DNA of 64,000 nt. Origin: Gammaproteobacteria bacterium. Its GTDB lineage: Bacteria; Pseudomonadota; Gammaproteobacteria; JACKNK01. The stretch covers positions 62,001 to 126,000 of the forward strand of contig JACKNK010000005.1 in the NCBI GenBank assembly GCA_024234955.1, read 5' to 3'. The translations under genes and the position numbers were made by a program. A model generated the notes under the pieces. The model was not told the DNA's origin. It ran no database searches and saw only the letters and a program-made list of their open reading frames with translations. This document shows positions 39,419-48,368 of the stretch, one piece after another (the first letter of the stretch is position 1; every line of letters begins with the position of its first letter).

Positions 39419-40167
39419 CAGCGCCCCCCCGATATGGCATCACGCTGGGAATAGCCTTGGGGAACCTGAAACAGCACCTGATCGGGTGGCCCAACCTGAA
39501 TCCCGACCAATTCCCGGGAGCTGCCATCGTATTTGGCCTCCTTGATGGTCGTCTCCAGCTCCGGGTCATACCACTGCGTATCGATGCGGACCTGATCGCC
39601 GCGTCGCACCGTAAGGCGCCATTTTTCGACCTGGCGGCCATTGACTTCATCGGCGCCGACGAAATCCAGTTCGGCGCCGTTCCCACCCCCGAAATCCTGA
39701 CGCAACGGGAAGCCCCGCTGTTCATCGACCCATTGGGTCATGCTCATGCTGCGTCCTTCCCGGGTCATCGTGACCTCCCATTTACGTGCCGCCCGACCAT
39801 CGATTTCCTCGACACCCAGATCGACACAACTCGCCTGCGGCATGCTGATACAGGGGCTGCGTCGCCCCTGCCCGCCCAGACCGACGGACAACGAACCGGG
39901 CGGCACATCCTGAACGGAAAATTGTTTCAGCGCGGGAAACAGCGTCCAGATCCGGTCATTCGCCGGGTCGTTGATCCGGACCACACGTTGACCGTTCTGT
40001 TCGTATTCGATTCGCACCCGTCCCTGACTGACGATCATCCGGCCTTCGAGGGTCTGTCCCTGGGCGGTATGCAGGACGGTATCGGCGGAGAAATCGTTAC
40101 GCGCATTCGCCGAACCGGTCGCCAGGAGATAAGCGGCGACGAGGAAGGGGAGGCTGAAAATGCGCAT
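39418..40167 (-). CDS. Exported protein, possibly LolA/LppX-like fold
   Basis: This is a 249-residue protein starting at the ATG at 40167 (MRIFSLPFLVAAYLLATGSA), which provides a signal peptide cleaved near residue 20. The body is beta-strand rich with alternating polar and aromatic residues (IEYEQNGQRVVRIND, KWEVTMTREGRSMSMTQWVD). It resembles the half-barrel of outer-membrane lipoprotein carriers and related DUF4412-type proteins, but no signature is decisive. Two cysteines (SPCISMPQASC) may form a disulfide. It is coupled to the ParA gene by a one-base overlap. Confidence 0.6.
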   Translation of the reverse strand: MRIFSLPFLVAAYLLATGSANARNDFSADTVLHTAQGQTLEGRMIVSQGRVRIEYEQNGQRVVRINDPANDRIWTLFPALKQFSVQDVPPGSLSVGLGGQGRRSPCISMPQASCVDLGVEEIDGRAARKWEVTMTREGRSMSMTQWVDEQRGFPLRQDFGGGNGAELDFVGADEVNGRQVEKWRLTVRRGDQVRIDTQWYDPELETTIKEAKYDGSSRELVGIQVGPPDQVLFQVPQGYSQRDAISGGR

Positions 40168-40225
40168 CAAGACTCTCGTGATAGGTGGCGAAATTATTGT
40201 TATTGAGGCCGGGGAACCGAAAAAA

Positions 40226-40795
40226 TCACCAAGGCCGCCGACTGCTCCCCCACACCTCAGCGTCTTCACCGCCGCGTTGAACTGCCGGTGATGGCTCTAC
40301 AGAGTAGTCTGCCGACGCAGAAAGCGGGCGCTGATGTGACACCGGGCGCGGCACGAGATCAAAACCCTGGGCATGCGTTTGGCGTCCATCGGCACGATAG
40401 GGTCGAGCTGGGGCCTCCTGAAGACGACGCAGACGCTCGCGATCCGCATCCCCCCGATACCGATCACGGCGACCCTGCTCTCCCCACGGGCGCGGCTCGT
40501 AGCGTTCGATCACATCGCGTGACGAGGCCGGATGCTGCACCCACGGCAGCGCCGTCTTCTGCGGTTCGTGGAACTGTTCCCCAAACAGCCAGGGGTTGCC
40601 CGTTGGATCGTGGGGGTCGAGTTCCATCGGGCGAAACTGCCCTGCACCGTCCGGGCTCCACTGCAGCTTGTCGCCCCGCGCCATCGAATAATCGTTGGCG
40701 AACGTAGCACTCAGCGCGCCGCTCAGGATCAGCATCGCCGCGCCAAGGCTTGCGCGGGACAAAGGCTGGATTCCGGAAGCGTGGCGGGCGATCAC
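40226..40795 (-). CDS. Hypothetical exported protein
   Basis: This 189-residue protein is not recognised. The N-terminal 33 residues contain a hydrophobic stretch (ASLGAAMLILSGALSATFAN) that looks like a cleavable signal. The rest is polar, rich in Arg, Pro, Gln and Tyr, with little predicted order. Its start lies nine bases after the RND permease stop and its stop 58 bases before the next start. Codon use matches neighbouring genes. A periplasmic accessory to the pump is the simplest reading of the context, with low certainty. Confidence 0.55.
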   Translation of the reverse strand: MIARHASGIQPLSRASLGAAMLILSGALSATFANDYSMARGDKLQWSPDGAGQFRPMELDPHDPTGNPWLFGEQFHEPQKTALPWVQHPASSRDVIERYEPRPWGEQGRRDRYRGDADRERLRRLQEAPARPYRADGRQTHAQGFDLVPRPVSHQRPLSASADYSVEPSPAVQRGGEDAEVWGSSRRPW

Positions 40796-40804
40796 CGATC
40801 TCCC

Positions 40805-43800
40805 CTACTCGCCTTTCGGTTTCTTGAGGCGGATACCGCGACGCTTCGGAGCGCCCGTGCGGGTGGAACGCGGGGCATCCTCATCGAGCATGTCCACGGT
40901 CTCGATTTCGACTTCGGCGATCGCGGTCATGACTTCATCGTCTTCGAGCTCGACATCTTCATGGGCGGCAGGACGCAGCGCGCGAGGCGCGGGCTCGGCA
41001 GAGCGACGCGGTGCCACCGTCGCCGGCTCAGGACGCGATGCCGAGGTGCGGGATTCCGGCTGAACCCTGGCGCGTGGCATCGGCTCCGGTTCGACCGTCG
41101 GCTTGGGCGACGGCGGCGCCTTGCCTTTCTTGCGACGTTTGAGCAGCCCGGCCAGAGAGCTGCCTATCAGCAACAAAATGCCGCGAATGGCGTAGAACAC
41201 CATCATCAACGGGCCATCGCCCGATTTCTGCTTCTTGCTCTCAACCACCGGTCGGGTCGCCTCGACGCTGCGCGGGGCTTCACCCACCGCATGCGCGACA
41301 TGTTCATGGGCCAGCTGCTCGGAGAGATCCATGCCGGCAAACGCAATCGCTCGCATTGATTCACCGGCAGAGATACAGCCCAGCGGAATCACGATCAGGG
41401 TGAGCACCGTGGACACCAACACACCGAACAGCAGGGACACAGCCATCCCCTGGAAGATCGGATCGAACAGGATCACCGAAGAACCGCCAACCAGTGCGAA
41501 GGCCGTAATGAGTATAGGCCGCGTCCGCGCCTGGCAAGCACTGACCACCGCATGGCGCACATCCATGCCGTCGCGAATCTGCTGCACCGTGAAATCCACG
41601 AGCAGGATGGAGTTGCGCACGATGATGCCGGCAAGCGCGATGAAGCCGATCATCGAGGTGGCCGTGAACTCGGCCCCGACCAGCAGATGGCCGGGGATGA
41701 TGCCGATCAGGGTCAACGGGATCGGCGCCATGATCACCAGCGGCACCATGAAGTTGCCGAATTCCCAGATGACCAGGATATAGATCAGGATCAGCGCGGC
41801 CCCGAAAGCGATACCCATGTCCCGGAACGTCTCGTAGGTCACGGTCCATTCGCCGGCCCACTCGAAGGAACTGACGGCGTCATCCTCGGGCGGGCCGGTG
41901 TAGAGGCCTTCGAGTTTCACCCCATCCGGGGTGGTGTAATTGATCTCGGCAAGTTTGTCTTCGATGTCGAACATGCCGTAGATCGGCGCAGCCAGACGCC
42001 CGACCACATCGGCCACCACGTATTCGACCGGTCGCACATCCTTGTAATAGATCGGTTGATCCTGCGGCGCGCGCACGAAGCGACCGAGTTCTGCCAACGG
42101 CACGGTCGCACCATCACCGGCGGTGATCGGCAGATCGGACAGGCGTGCGATCTGCGCCCGCACCGCTAGCGGAATCTGCAGCACGATGTAGGTCGGCTCG
42201 AGCACCGTTCCCTTCTTGACGTCACCGGCCCGATAACCGCCCATCGCCATCGTCAGATTGCGGTTGATGGCATCCACGGAAATACCGCGACGCACGGCCT
42301 TTTCGGTATCGACCTCGAAGCGCCACACGTCGTACTGCCCCTGCAGATAGCTATCGACATCGGCAAGGCTGTCGATGTCATTGAACACCCGGGTCAGATC
42401 GGCGGCGACCTGGCGGCGGGTCCGCGCATCGGGGCCGTAAATCTCTGCCGCAACGGCCTGCAACACCGGTGGACCCGGCGGCATCTCGACCACCGTAATG
42501 GTCGCGCCAAATTTGTCGGCGATCGGCTTCAGCACGCCGCGAGCGGCGAGGGCAAGTGCATGACTGCTGCGCTTGCGCTCGTGCTTATCGACAAGTTGCA
42601 CATGCAACTCGGCCTGCCAGGGTTTGTCGCGCAGGTAGTAATGGCGAACCATGCCGTTGAAATCGAAGGGCTGCGCGGTGCCGACATAGGTCTGAAGCGC
42701 AGTGACCTCTTCCATCTTGCGCACCGCTTCCGCCATCTGTTTGACCGCTGCCGCCGTCACGTACAGCGCCGAACCTTCCGGCATATCCAGCACCACGCTG
42801 AACTCCGGCTTGTTGTCGTAGGGCAGCATCTTCACCGTGACGGCCGTGGTGTAGATCAGCGCGCAGGCCATGAAAAACACCACCACGAGTCCGATCAGGA
42901 ACATCTTGCCCTTGGCGCGACTCTCGATCAGCGGAGTCAGCAACCGGTCAAACACACGCCCGATACGCGCCTGCTCCTTATGCTCCTTCTGCTCGGCGGT
43001 ATGCAGCGCAGAAAGACTCGGCTTCAGCCACAGAACCAGATACGGGGTGAACGCGAACGCGGCAATCAAGGACACCAGCATGGCCACCGAACCCAGTGCC
43101 GGAATCGGCTCCATATACGGCCCCATCATCCCGGAGACGAAGCCCATCGGCATCAGGGCGGCGATCACGGTAAAGGTGGCAAGGATGGTCGGGTTGCCGA
43201 CTTCACGAACCGCATCGACGGCGGTCGGGACATCCGTCTCACCGCGCATCAACCAGCGTCGATAGATGTTTTCCACGACGACGATCGCGTCATCCACGAG
43301 GATCCCGATCGCGAAGATCAACGCGAACAGCGATACGCGATCGATGGTGTATCCCATCAGGAAGGCCGCAAACACAGTGACCAGGATGACCACCGGTATG
43401 ACCAAGGTGACGACGACCGCCGGACGCACCCCGAGTGCGAAGATCACCAAGAGCGTGACCACGCCGGTGGCGACGAACAGTTTGAAGATCAGCTCATTGA
43501 CCTTGGCATTCGCCGTCTTGCCGTAATCACGGGTGATCTCCACCTTGACGTTGGGCGGAATCAGACGGCCTTTGAGCGCTTCCACCTTGCGCACCACAGC
43601 CTCCGCGACGGTCACACCGTTGCTGCCTTCCTTCTTGGCGATGGCAATGGTAACGGCCGGCTGACCATTGGCCACGGTATGTTCGTCACCGTAATAGGCC
43701 GGGCCGGTGTAGTAGGACACCAGTTGACGCGGCTCTTCCGGACCCTCGATCACATTGGCGATGTCGCGAACGTAAACCGGCGTGTTGTTGCGGGTGCCGA

Positions 43801-44599
43801 CCACGAGACGGGACACGTCTTCGGCGGAACGCAGGAATGCCCCGGAATATACCGTGAAGTCGAGACTGTTGGCCTCGACCATGCCCGCCTGAACCTCGGA
43901 GTTTGCGGTCTCGATGGTCTGCGCGACCTGATCCAGGCTGAGCCCGAAACCCGACAGGCGCTCCGGCATGACCTCAACCCGTATCTGCTCGGTGCGGCCA
44001 CCGACGATGAAGCCGGTCCCGGTATCGGGGATCTCCTTGAGGCGTTGCAGAATATCCAGCGCCAACATGCGCAGGGCGCCGTCGTCCACATCCGGCGACC
44101 ACAGCGTCAGGGTCACGGCTGGAACGTCATCGATGCCTTTGGGACGAACCAGCGGCGGGCGCACCCCGGGCGGAATCTTGTCGAGATTCGACTGAATCTT
44201 GTCGTGGACCTTGACCAGCGAAGGGCCCAGCTGTTCACCAACCTCGAACTGCACCGTGACCATGCCCTGATCACGCTGTGCCGCCGCATAGACATGCTCG
44301 ACCTTGGGAATCTCGCTCATCATGCGCTGCAAGGGATCGATCGCCAGGCGCGCGACCTGCTGCGACGACGCTCCAGGATAACCGACGAATATATCGACCA
44401 TCGGCACCGAGATCTGCGGGTCTTCCTGACGCGGAGTGACAATCAGGCCGAGAATGCCGAGCGCGAGCATCGCCAGGAACAACACCGGCGACAATGGGGA
44501 TTGAATGAAGAACCGGGCCATGCCGCCCGCAATGCCGAGACCCTGCGCCTCGTCATTAGCCGGGTCGTGACCCTGACCGCCTTTGTGCTGTTCGCTCAT
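40805..44599 (-). CDS. RND efflux permease with C-terminal extension
   Basis: This is a 1264-residue inner-membrane RND pump if the ATG at 44599 is used (a TTG at 44620 is also possible). The fold is clear: TM1 near FIQSPLSPVLFLAML, the proton-relay Asp pair in FAIGILVDDAIVVVENIYRR, two large periplasmic loops, and the second TM block with IALAGIIVRNSILLVDF. It is closest to the AcrB-type drug pumps. About 186 residues (1079-1264) extend past the usual end. They contain one additional hydrophobic helix (MMVFYAIRGILLLIGSSLAG), then a Pro/Arg-rich linker and an acidic segment (EDVELEDDEV). No outer-membrane channel gene is adjacent. Confidence 0.92.
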   Translation of the reverse strand: MSEQHKGGQGHDPANDEAQGLGIAGGMARFFIQSPLSPVLFLAMLALGILGLIVTPRQEDPQISVPMVDIFVGYPGASSQQVARLAIDPLQRMMSEIPKVEHVYAAAQRDQGMVTVQFEVGEQLGPSLVKVHDKIQSNLDKIPPGVRPPLVRPKGIDDVPAVTLTLWSPDVDDGALRMLALDILQRLKEIPDTGTGFIVGGRTEQIRVEVMPERLSGFGLSLDQVAQTIETANSEVQAGMVEANSLDFTVYSGAFLRSAEDVSRLVVGTRNNTPVYVRDIANVIEGPEEPRQLVSYYTGPAYYGDEHTVANGQPAVTIAIAKKEGSNGVTVAEAVVRKVEALKGRLIPPNVKVEITRDYGKTANAKVNELIFKLFVATGVVTLLVIFALGVRPAVVVTLVIPVVILVTVFAAFLMGYTIDRVSLFALIFAIGILVDDAIVVVENIYRRWLMRGETDVPTAVDAVREVGNPTILATFTVIAALMPMGFVSGMMGPYMEPIPALGSVAMLVSLIAAFAFTPYLVLWLKPSLSALHTAEQKEHKEQARIGRVFDRLLTPLIESRAKGKMFLIGLVVVFFMACALIYTTAVTVKMLPYDNKPEFSVVLDMPEGSALYVTAAAVKQMAEAVRKMEEVTALQTYVGTAQPFDFNGMVRHYYLRDKPWQAELHVQLVDKHERKRSSHALALAARGVLKPIADKFGATITVVEMPPGPPVLQAVAAEIYGPDARTRRQVAADLTRVFNDIDSLADVDSYLQGQYDVWRFEVDTEKAVRRGISVDAINRNLTMAMGGYRAGDVKKGTVLEPTYIVLQIPLAVRAQIARLSDLPITAGDGATVPLAELGRFVRAPQDQPIYYKDVRPVEYVVADVVGRLAAPIYGMFDIEDKLAEINYTTPDGVKLEGLYTGPPEDDAVSSFEWAGEWTVTYETFRDMGIAFGAALILIYILVIWEFGNFMVPLVIMAPIPLTLIGIIPGHLLVGAEFTATSMIGFIALAGIIVRNSILLVDFTVQQIRDGMDVRHAVVSACQARTRPILITAFALVGGSSVILFDPIFQGMAVSLLFGVLVSTVLTLIVIPLGCISAGESMRAIAFAGMDLSEQLAHEHVAHAVGEAPRSVEATRPVVESKKQKSGDGPLMMVFYAIRGILLLIGSSLAGLLKRRKKGKAPPSPKPTVEPEPMPRARVQPESRTSASRPEPATVAPRRSAEPAPRALRPAAHEDVELEDDEVMTAIAEVEIETVDMLDEDAPRSTRTGAPKRRGIRLKKPKGE

Positions 44600-44646
44600 G
44601 GGCTTGCGATTGCTCCGCAAAGGTCTCTGAACCTGTTTTTTCCAAG

Positions 44647-44714
44647 GTAGGAGCGGCTTCAGCCGCGATCAAAGCGCACCGGTGCGCTTTGATCGCGGCT
44701 GAAGCCGCTCCTGC
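44647..44714. repeat. REP-like palindrome, copy D (nearly perfect)
   Basis: Two 34-base arms match at 33 positions with no loop: the left begins GTAGGAGCGGCTTCAGCC and the centre is AAAGCGCACCGGTGCGCTTT. It lies between the adaptor stop and the permease start. It could form a strong hairpin or cruciform and affect expression of the downstream genes. Confidence 0.9.
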
Positions 44715-44731
44715 AGACCGCGCCGAACGGA

Positions 44732-46087
44732 TCAGCGCGGAACGTAATACTGCGGGCTGTTGCCGTAACTGCCCCCGCTGTTGCCGCCCGGATTGTTATA
44801 TCCGGGGTCATAGCCGGGATTGCTGTTGCTGTATGGCGGCAGGCCGCCAGCGTTGTTATTGACCGATCCACCCAAGGGTGCCGAGCCGTAATTCGTCGTC
44901 GGCGCGGTCGGCGTTGCCCAGCCACTGGAACTGCTGGCCGCCGCACCGCCACCCTGCGGGCGATCGACGATGCGTTCGTTGGCGGACAAACCGGAAAGTA
45001 TGGTGATGTGGTCACGATCGACCTGCTCGCCGACACGGACCAGACGCAATTCCGGCTCGCTCTTGTCGTTCAGCACTTCGACCGCCGGCAGGCTACCCCG
45101 CCAGATCACGGCTGAATTCGGGATGACCACGGTCTCACGCGCCGGCGCATTCACATCCGGAATCATCACGTTCGCATACATGCCCGGCGCTGCCGGCGCA
45201 CCGGTCGGCAGATCGAACTTGACGGTCACCGTGTGGCGCTGCGAATCCGCGATCGGAAAGATCTGCGCGACCCGAACCTTGACCTGACGATCGCCGACAT
45301 CCAGTTTCGCCGGCACGATCATGCCCTTGCGAAGCCCGGGCATCAGACGGGCGGGCACATCGATCTCGATCTGCAGATATTGCAGATCGGCAAACTTGAC
45401 CAGCGGCTGGCCCGGCTGCACCGAATCGCCGACCTCGACCATCTTCTTGGCAATCACGCCGTCGAACGGGGCCACGGCGCGAGAATCGCGAATCTTGGTA
45501 TCTATCGCCTGGATCTGTGACTGCGCACGCAGAATCGCGGTACGTGCCTGATCAATCTGGGTACCCTGATTGACCAGATCGGCGTGGCGCTCCAGATACG
45601 GCTTGCTGTTGCCGGTCATGTTCGACAACGGCTTGGTGAAGAACTGATCGAACATCGAGGGCAAACCCATGCCGCCGGGCGCCTTGCTGATCGAATCCGG
45701 GGCATACAGTTCGCGGTTGTACTGGATGTCGGCATTGCGCATCGCGGCGTGCGCGGACTGCAGTTCGGCCTCCGCAGCCGCACGGTTGGCGCGAAGTTCA
45801 TCGTCGTTGACCTTGACCAGCAAGGCACCTTCCTCGAAGCGATCGCCCTCCTCGCCGGAGAGAAAATCGATACGCCCGGGCACCTGTGCGGAAAGCGTGA
45901 CTTCCCGATACGGCACCACGGTCCCACCCAGGGAAACACTGGTTCCGACCCGAGCGCTCTGGACGACTATGACATTGCCGCCGGAGCCGCCACCCGAGTA
46001 CGTCTGGTTCGCCGCCGCACCGTGCGGAAGGACCATGACCACGGCCACCGGCAACATCAGCAAAGTGGAATTGATTCGTTTCGACAT
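44732..46087 (-). CDS. RND efflux periplasmic adaptor (HlyD/MFP family)
   Basis: This is a 451-residue protein starting MSKRINSTLLMLPVAVVMVL at the ATG at 46087; the longer frame upstream has no export signal at its start. A signal peptide covers about 1-27. The adaptor layout is present: a lipoyl half (ALLVKVNDDELRANRAAAEA), an alpha hairpin of about 100 residues, the returning lipoyl half (DSRAVAPFDGVIAKKMVEVG), a beta barrel, and a membrane-proximal domain. The C-terminal 75 residues are low-complexity Gly, Asn, Ser, Pro and Tyr (NSNPGYDPGYNNPGGNSGG), unusual for this family. It links the inner-membrane pump to an outer-membrane channel not encoded here. Confidence 0.9.
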   Translation of the reverse strand: MSKRINSTLLMLPVAVVMVLPHGAAANQTYSGGGSGGNVIVVQSARVGTSVSLGGTVVPYREVTLSAQVPGRIDFLSGEEGDRFEEGALLVKVNDDELRANRAAAEAELQSAHAAMRNADIQYNRELYAPDSISKAPGGMGLPSMFDQFFTKPLSNMTGNSKPYLERHADLVNQGTQIDQARTAILRAQSQIQAIDTKIRDSRAVAPFDGVIAKKMVEVGDSVQPGQPLVKFADLQYLQIEIDVPARLMPGLRKGMIVPAKLDVGDRQVKVRVAQIFPIADSQRHTVTVKFDLPTGAPAAPGMYANVMIPDVNAPARETVVIPNSAVIWRGSLPAVEVLNDKSEPELRLVRVGEQVDRDHITILSGLSANERIVDRPQGGGAAASSSSGWATPTAPTTNYGSAPLGGSVNNNAGGLPPYSNSNPGYDPGYNNPGGNSGGSYGNSPQYYVPR

Positions 46088-46589
46088 CGGGTTGCAGCCC
46101 CTATCGTCTGCGCGGCGAGTCGTCGCCGTCCGTAAGTTGTATCGATTGGCGGACCTTGGCAGCCCCAGCAGAAGACCTTGTTCCGGACCCCTGAACCTCC
46201 GCGAAAAACAGCCACGAGGCCGATCGTCCGCAAGGGATCGCCGTTTCACGGCCGCGCTCCAAACATTTTGAAAACCAAGAAATTTCCGCATGTTGCAGTC
46301 GAATATTAATGCAATATTGGAGGAAATTTTCGGGTAACGACTGGCCGCGACTTTACACCCCGCAGCTTGCGCCGGACAAGGTCAAATCCGTGCCGCAACG
46401 TGCTTGACCGCATCGCTAAAGAAGCCCAGCAGATACATTTCCCCCACGCAACAGTTGCTTAGACCCATGAGTGATTATGATGCGTATCGCGGCCCTCTTT
46501 GGTCGCGCACGGCGGACCGTGTTTCACCAATGTCAAATCCGGCAAGCGGATTTACCGTTCGTCATGCTTAATGGAAATCGGAGATGGCC
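46088..46589. other. Gene-free region between RND adaptor and modB
   Basis: About 500 bp lacks a convincing gene. A dyad, AATATT-AATGC-AATATT (46302-46318), lies in an A+T-rich patch about 215 bp upstream of the adaptor start and may be a regulator site or promoter element. Short frames starting at 46467 and 46480 have no ribosome binding site. I found no palindrome resembling a ModE site. Confidence 0.5.
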
Positions 46590-47267
46590 ATGCCTATCGA
46601 TTGGCAACCCATTCTGTTGACCGGGAAGTTGGCCGCCACCACAACCTTGTTGTTGCTGCTCACAGGCACCCCGCTGGCATGGTGGCTGGCGCGCACCCGG
46701 CACTGGATGCGACACCCGATCGCCGCCGTGGTCGCCCTGCCTTTGGTGCTCCCACCCACCGTCATCGGTTTCTATCTGCTCGTGCTGCTTGGCCCGCACG
46801 GTCCGCTGGGTACGTTCACCACGTCACTGGGCTTTGGCACCCTGCCCTTCACCTTTTCCGGACTCGTCATCGGCTCAATGGTGTATTCCTTGCCCTTCGT
46901 GGTACAGCCGCTTCAGAACGCCTTCGAAGCCATCGGCCCTCATCCTTTTGAGGTTGCCGCAACGCTACGCGCCAGCCCACGAGATACCTTCTTCCACGTC
47001 GCCGTCCCGCTCGCCCGGCCCGGATTTTTAACCGCCGCCGTGCTCGCGTTTGCCCACACCGTGGGTGAGTTCGGCGTCGTGCTGATGATCGGCGGCAATA
47101 TCCCCGGCGAAACCCGCGTGTTGTCGATCGCGATCTACGATCATGTCGAATCGCTGGAATACACCCAGGCCCATCTGCTTTCGGCGGGGATGATGTCTTT
47201 CGCCTTCCTCGTCGTATTGAGCGTGTATCTGCTGAACGGCAGGACGAATCCTCGGAATCGGACATGA
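46590..47267 (+). CDS. modB: Molybdate ABC transporter permease ModB
   Basis: This is a 225-residue permease. The ATG at 46590 is preferred over the ATG at 46584 because GGAG lies six bases before it. Five to six membrane spans are visible. The EAA loop that contacts the ATPase is GPHPFEVAATLRASPRDTFF. The motifs LPLVLPPTVIGFYLLVLLG and AHTVGEFGVVLMIGGNIPGE are hallmarks of ModB. It forms the inner-membrane pore for molybdate. It overlaps modC by four bases. No modA binding-protein gene is present in the window. Confidence 0.93.
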   Translation: MPIDWQPILLTGKLAATTTLLLLLTGTPLAWWLARTRHWMRHPIAAVVALPLVLPPTVIGFYLLVLLGPHGPLGTFTTSLGFGTLPFTFSGLVIGSMVYSLPFVVQPLQNAFEAIGPHPFEVAATLRASPRDTFFHVAVPLARPGFLTAAVLAFAHTVGEFGVVLMIGGNIPGETRVLSIAIYDHVESLEYTQAHLLSAGMMSFAFLVVLSVYLLNGRTNPRNRT

Positions 47268-48319
47268 GCGGCATCATTGCGCGATTGAACACCCGGATCG
47301 GGGATTTCTCGCTGGACCTGGATCTGACCTTGCCCGGTCAAGGCATTACCGTTCTATTCGGGCCTTCCGGCTGCGGAAAGACCACAGCCCTCCGCTGCCT
47401 GGCCGGTCTGCAACCGTCGCAAGGTGAATTTTATGTCGCCGGCGAGCCCTGGCATTCGCGGCCAACGCATCAACGCCAGATTGGCATGGTGTTCCAGGAA
47501 TCCCGACTGTTTGCGCATTTGGACGTACGCGGAAATCTCGAATTCGGCTTCCGCCGGATACCGCAAGAAGAACGCCGCATCGACTTCGAACACGCGGTCA
47601 CCTGGCTTGGCTTGCAGAACCTGCTGGACCGACGCACTGACCATCTCTCCGGCGGCGAACGCCAGCGTGTGTCGATCGCGCGTGCCTTGCTGACCAGTCC
47701 GCGTCTGCTGCTGATGGACGAACCGCTGAGCGCCCTCGACCAGCGCAGCAAACAGGAGATCCTTCCGTATCTCGAACGGTTGCATGCCAAGCTCGCCATC
47801 CCCGTCATCTATGTGACCCACAGCCCGGACGAGGTTGCCCGGCTCGCGGACCACCTCGTGCTGATGCATCAGGGCCGCGCCGTCGCCTCCGGCCCACTTT
47901 CGGAAGTATGGGCGCGCATCGACTTACCCATCCCGCTGGGAGATGACCACGGGGTGGTGATCAACGCGGAAATCGTCGAACTCGATTCACGCTGGCATCT
48001 CGCCCTGGCGGCGTTCCCGGGTGGCCGACTCTGGGTCAGGGATGCCGCTCTCCCGGTTGGCAGCAAGGTGCGCCTGCGGGTCCTCGCGCGCGACGTCAGT
48101 CTCGCGCTTCAACACAACGAAGGCACGAGCATCCTCAACCTGCTCCCTGCCGACGTCGTGGAAATCCGGGAAGAAACGCCGGCACAACGTCTGGTTCGTT
48201 TGCAACTTGGGGCCACACCGCTGGTCGCCCGAATCACGGCGCGTTCGCAACATATGCTCGGCCTGCATGAAGGCCAGTCACTGTGGGTACAAATTAAGTC
48301 GGTTGCGATCATCCCGTAA
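47264..48319 (+). CDS. modC: Molybdate ABC transporter ATP-binding protein ModC
   Basis: This is a 351-residue ABC ATPase. Walker A is LFGPSGCGKTT near residue 32, the Q-loop is MVFQESRLFAHL, the signature is HLSGGERQRVSIARALL, and Walker B is LLLMDEPLSALD followed by the H-loop THSPDEV. The C-terminal third carries a TOBE (MOP-like) domain, seen in VRLRVLARDVSLAL, that can bind oxyanion and regulate transport. It pairs with ModB through a four-base gene overlap. It converges on the vWA gene about 50 bp away. Confidence 0.94.
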   Translation: MSGIIARLNTRIGDFSLDLDLTLPGQGITVLFGPSGCGKTTALRCLAGLQPSQGEFYVAGEPWHSRPTHQRQIGMVFQESRLFAHLDVRGNLEFGFRRIPQEERRIDFEHAVTWLGLQNLLDRRTDHLSGGERQRVSIARALLTSPRLLLMDEPLSALDQRSKQEILPYLERLHAKLAIPVIYVTHSPDEVARLADHLVLMHQGRAVASGPLSEVWARIDLPIPLGDDHGVVINAEIVELDSRWHLALAAFPGGRLWVRDAALPVGSKVRLRVLARDVSLALQHNEGTSILNLLPADVVEIREETPAQRLVRLQLGATPLVARITARSQHMLGLHEGQSLWVQIKSVAIIP

Positions 48320-48368
48320 CGAGTGCAGCGTGAACAAAACACCGCGCATGGCATCCCCAATACGCGGC

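Noticed and set aside
42560..44650. A 696-codon plus-strand open frame antisense to the RND permease
   Set aside because: Composition (His, Arg, Gln rich) is that of an antisense shadow; the permease on the minus strand has all family motifs.
46467..46571. A 34-codon frame (MSDYDAYRGPLWSRTADRVS...) upstream of modB
   Set aside because: No ribosome binding site, no family resemblance and it lies in a region better explained as a leader; not enough support to call a gene.
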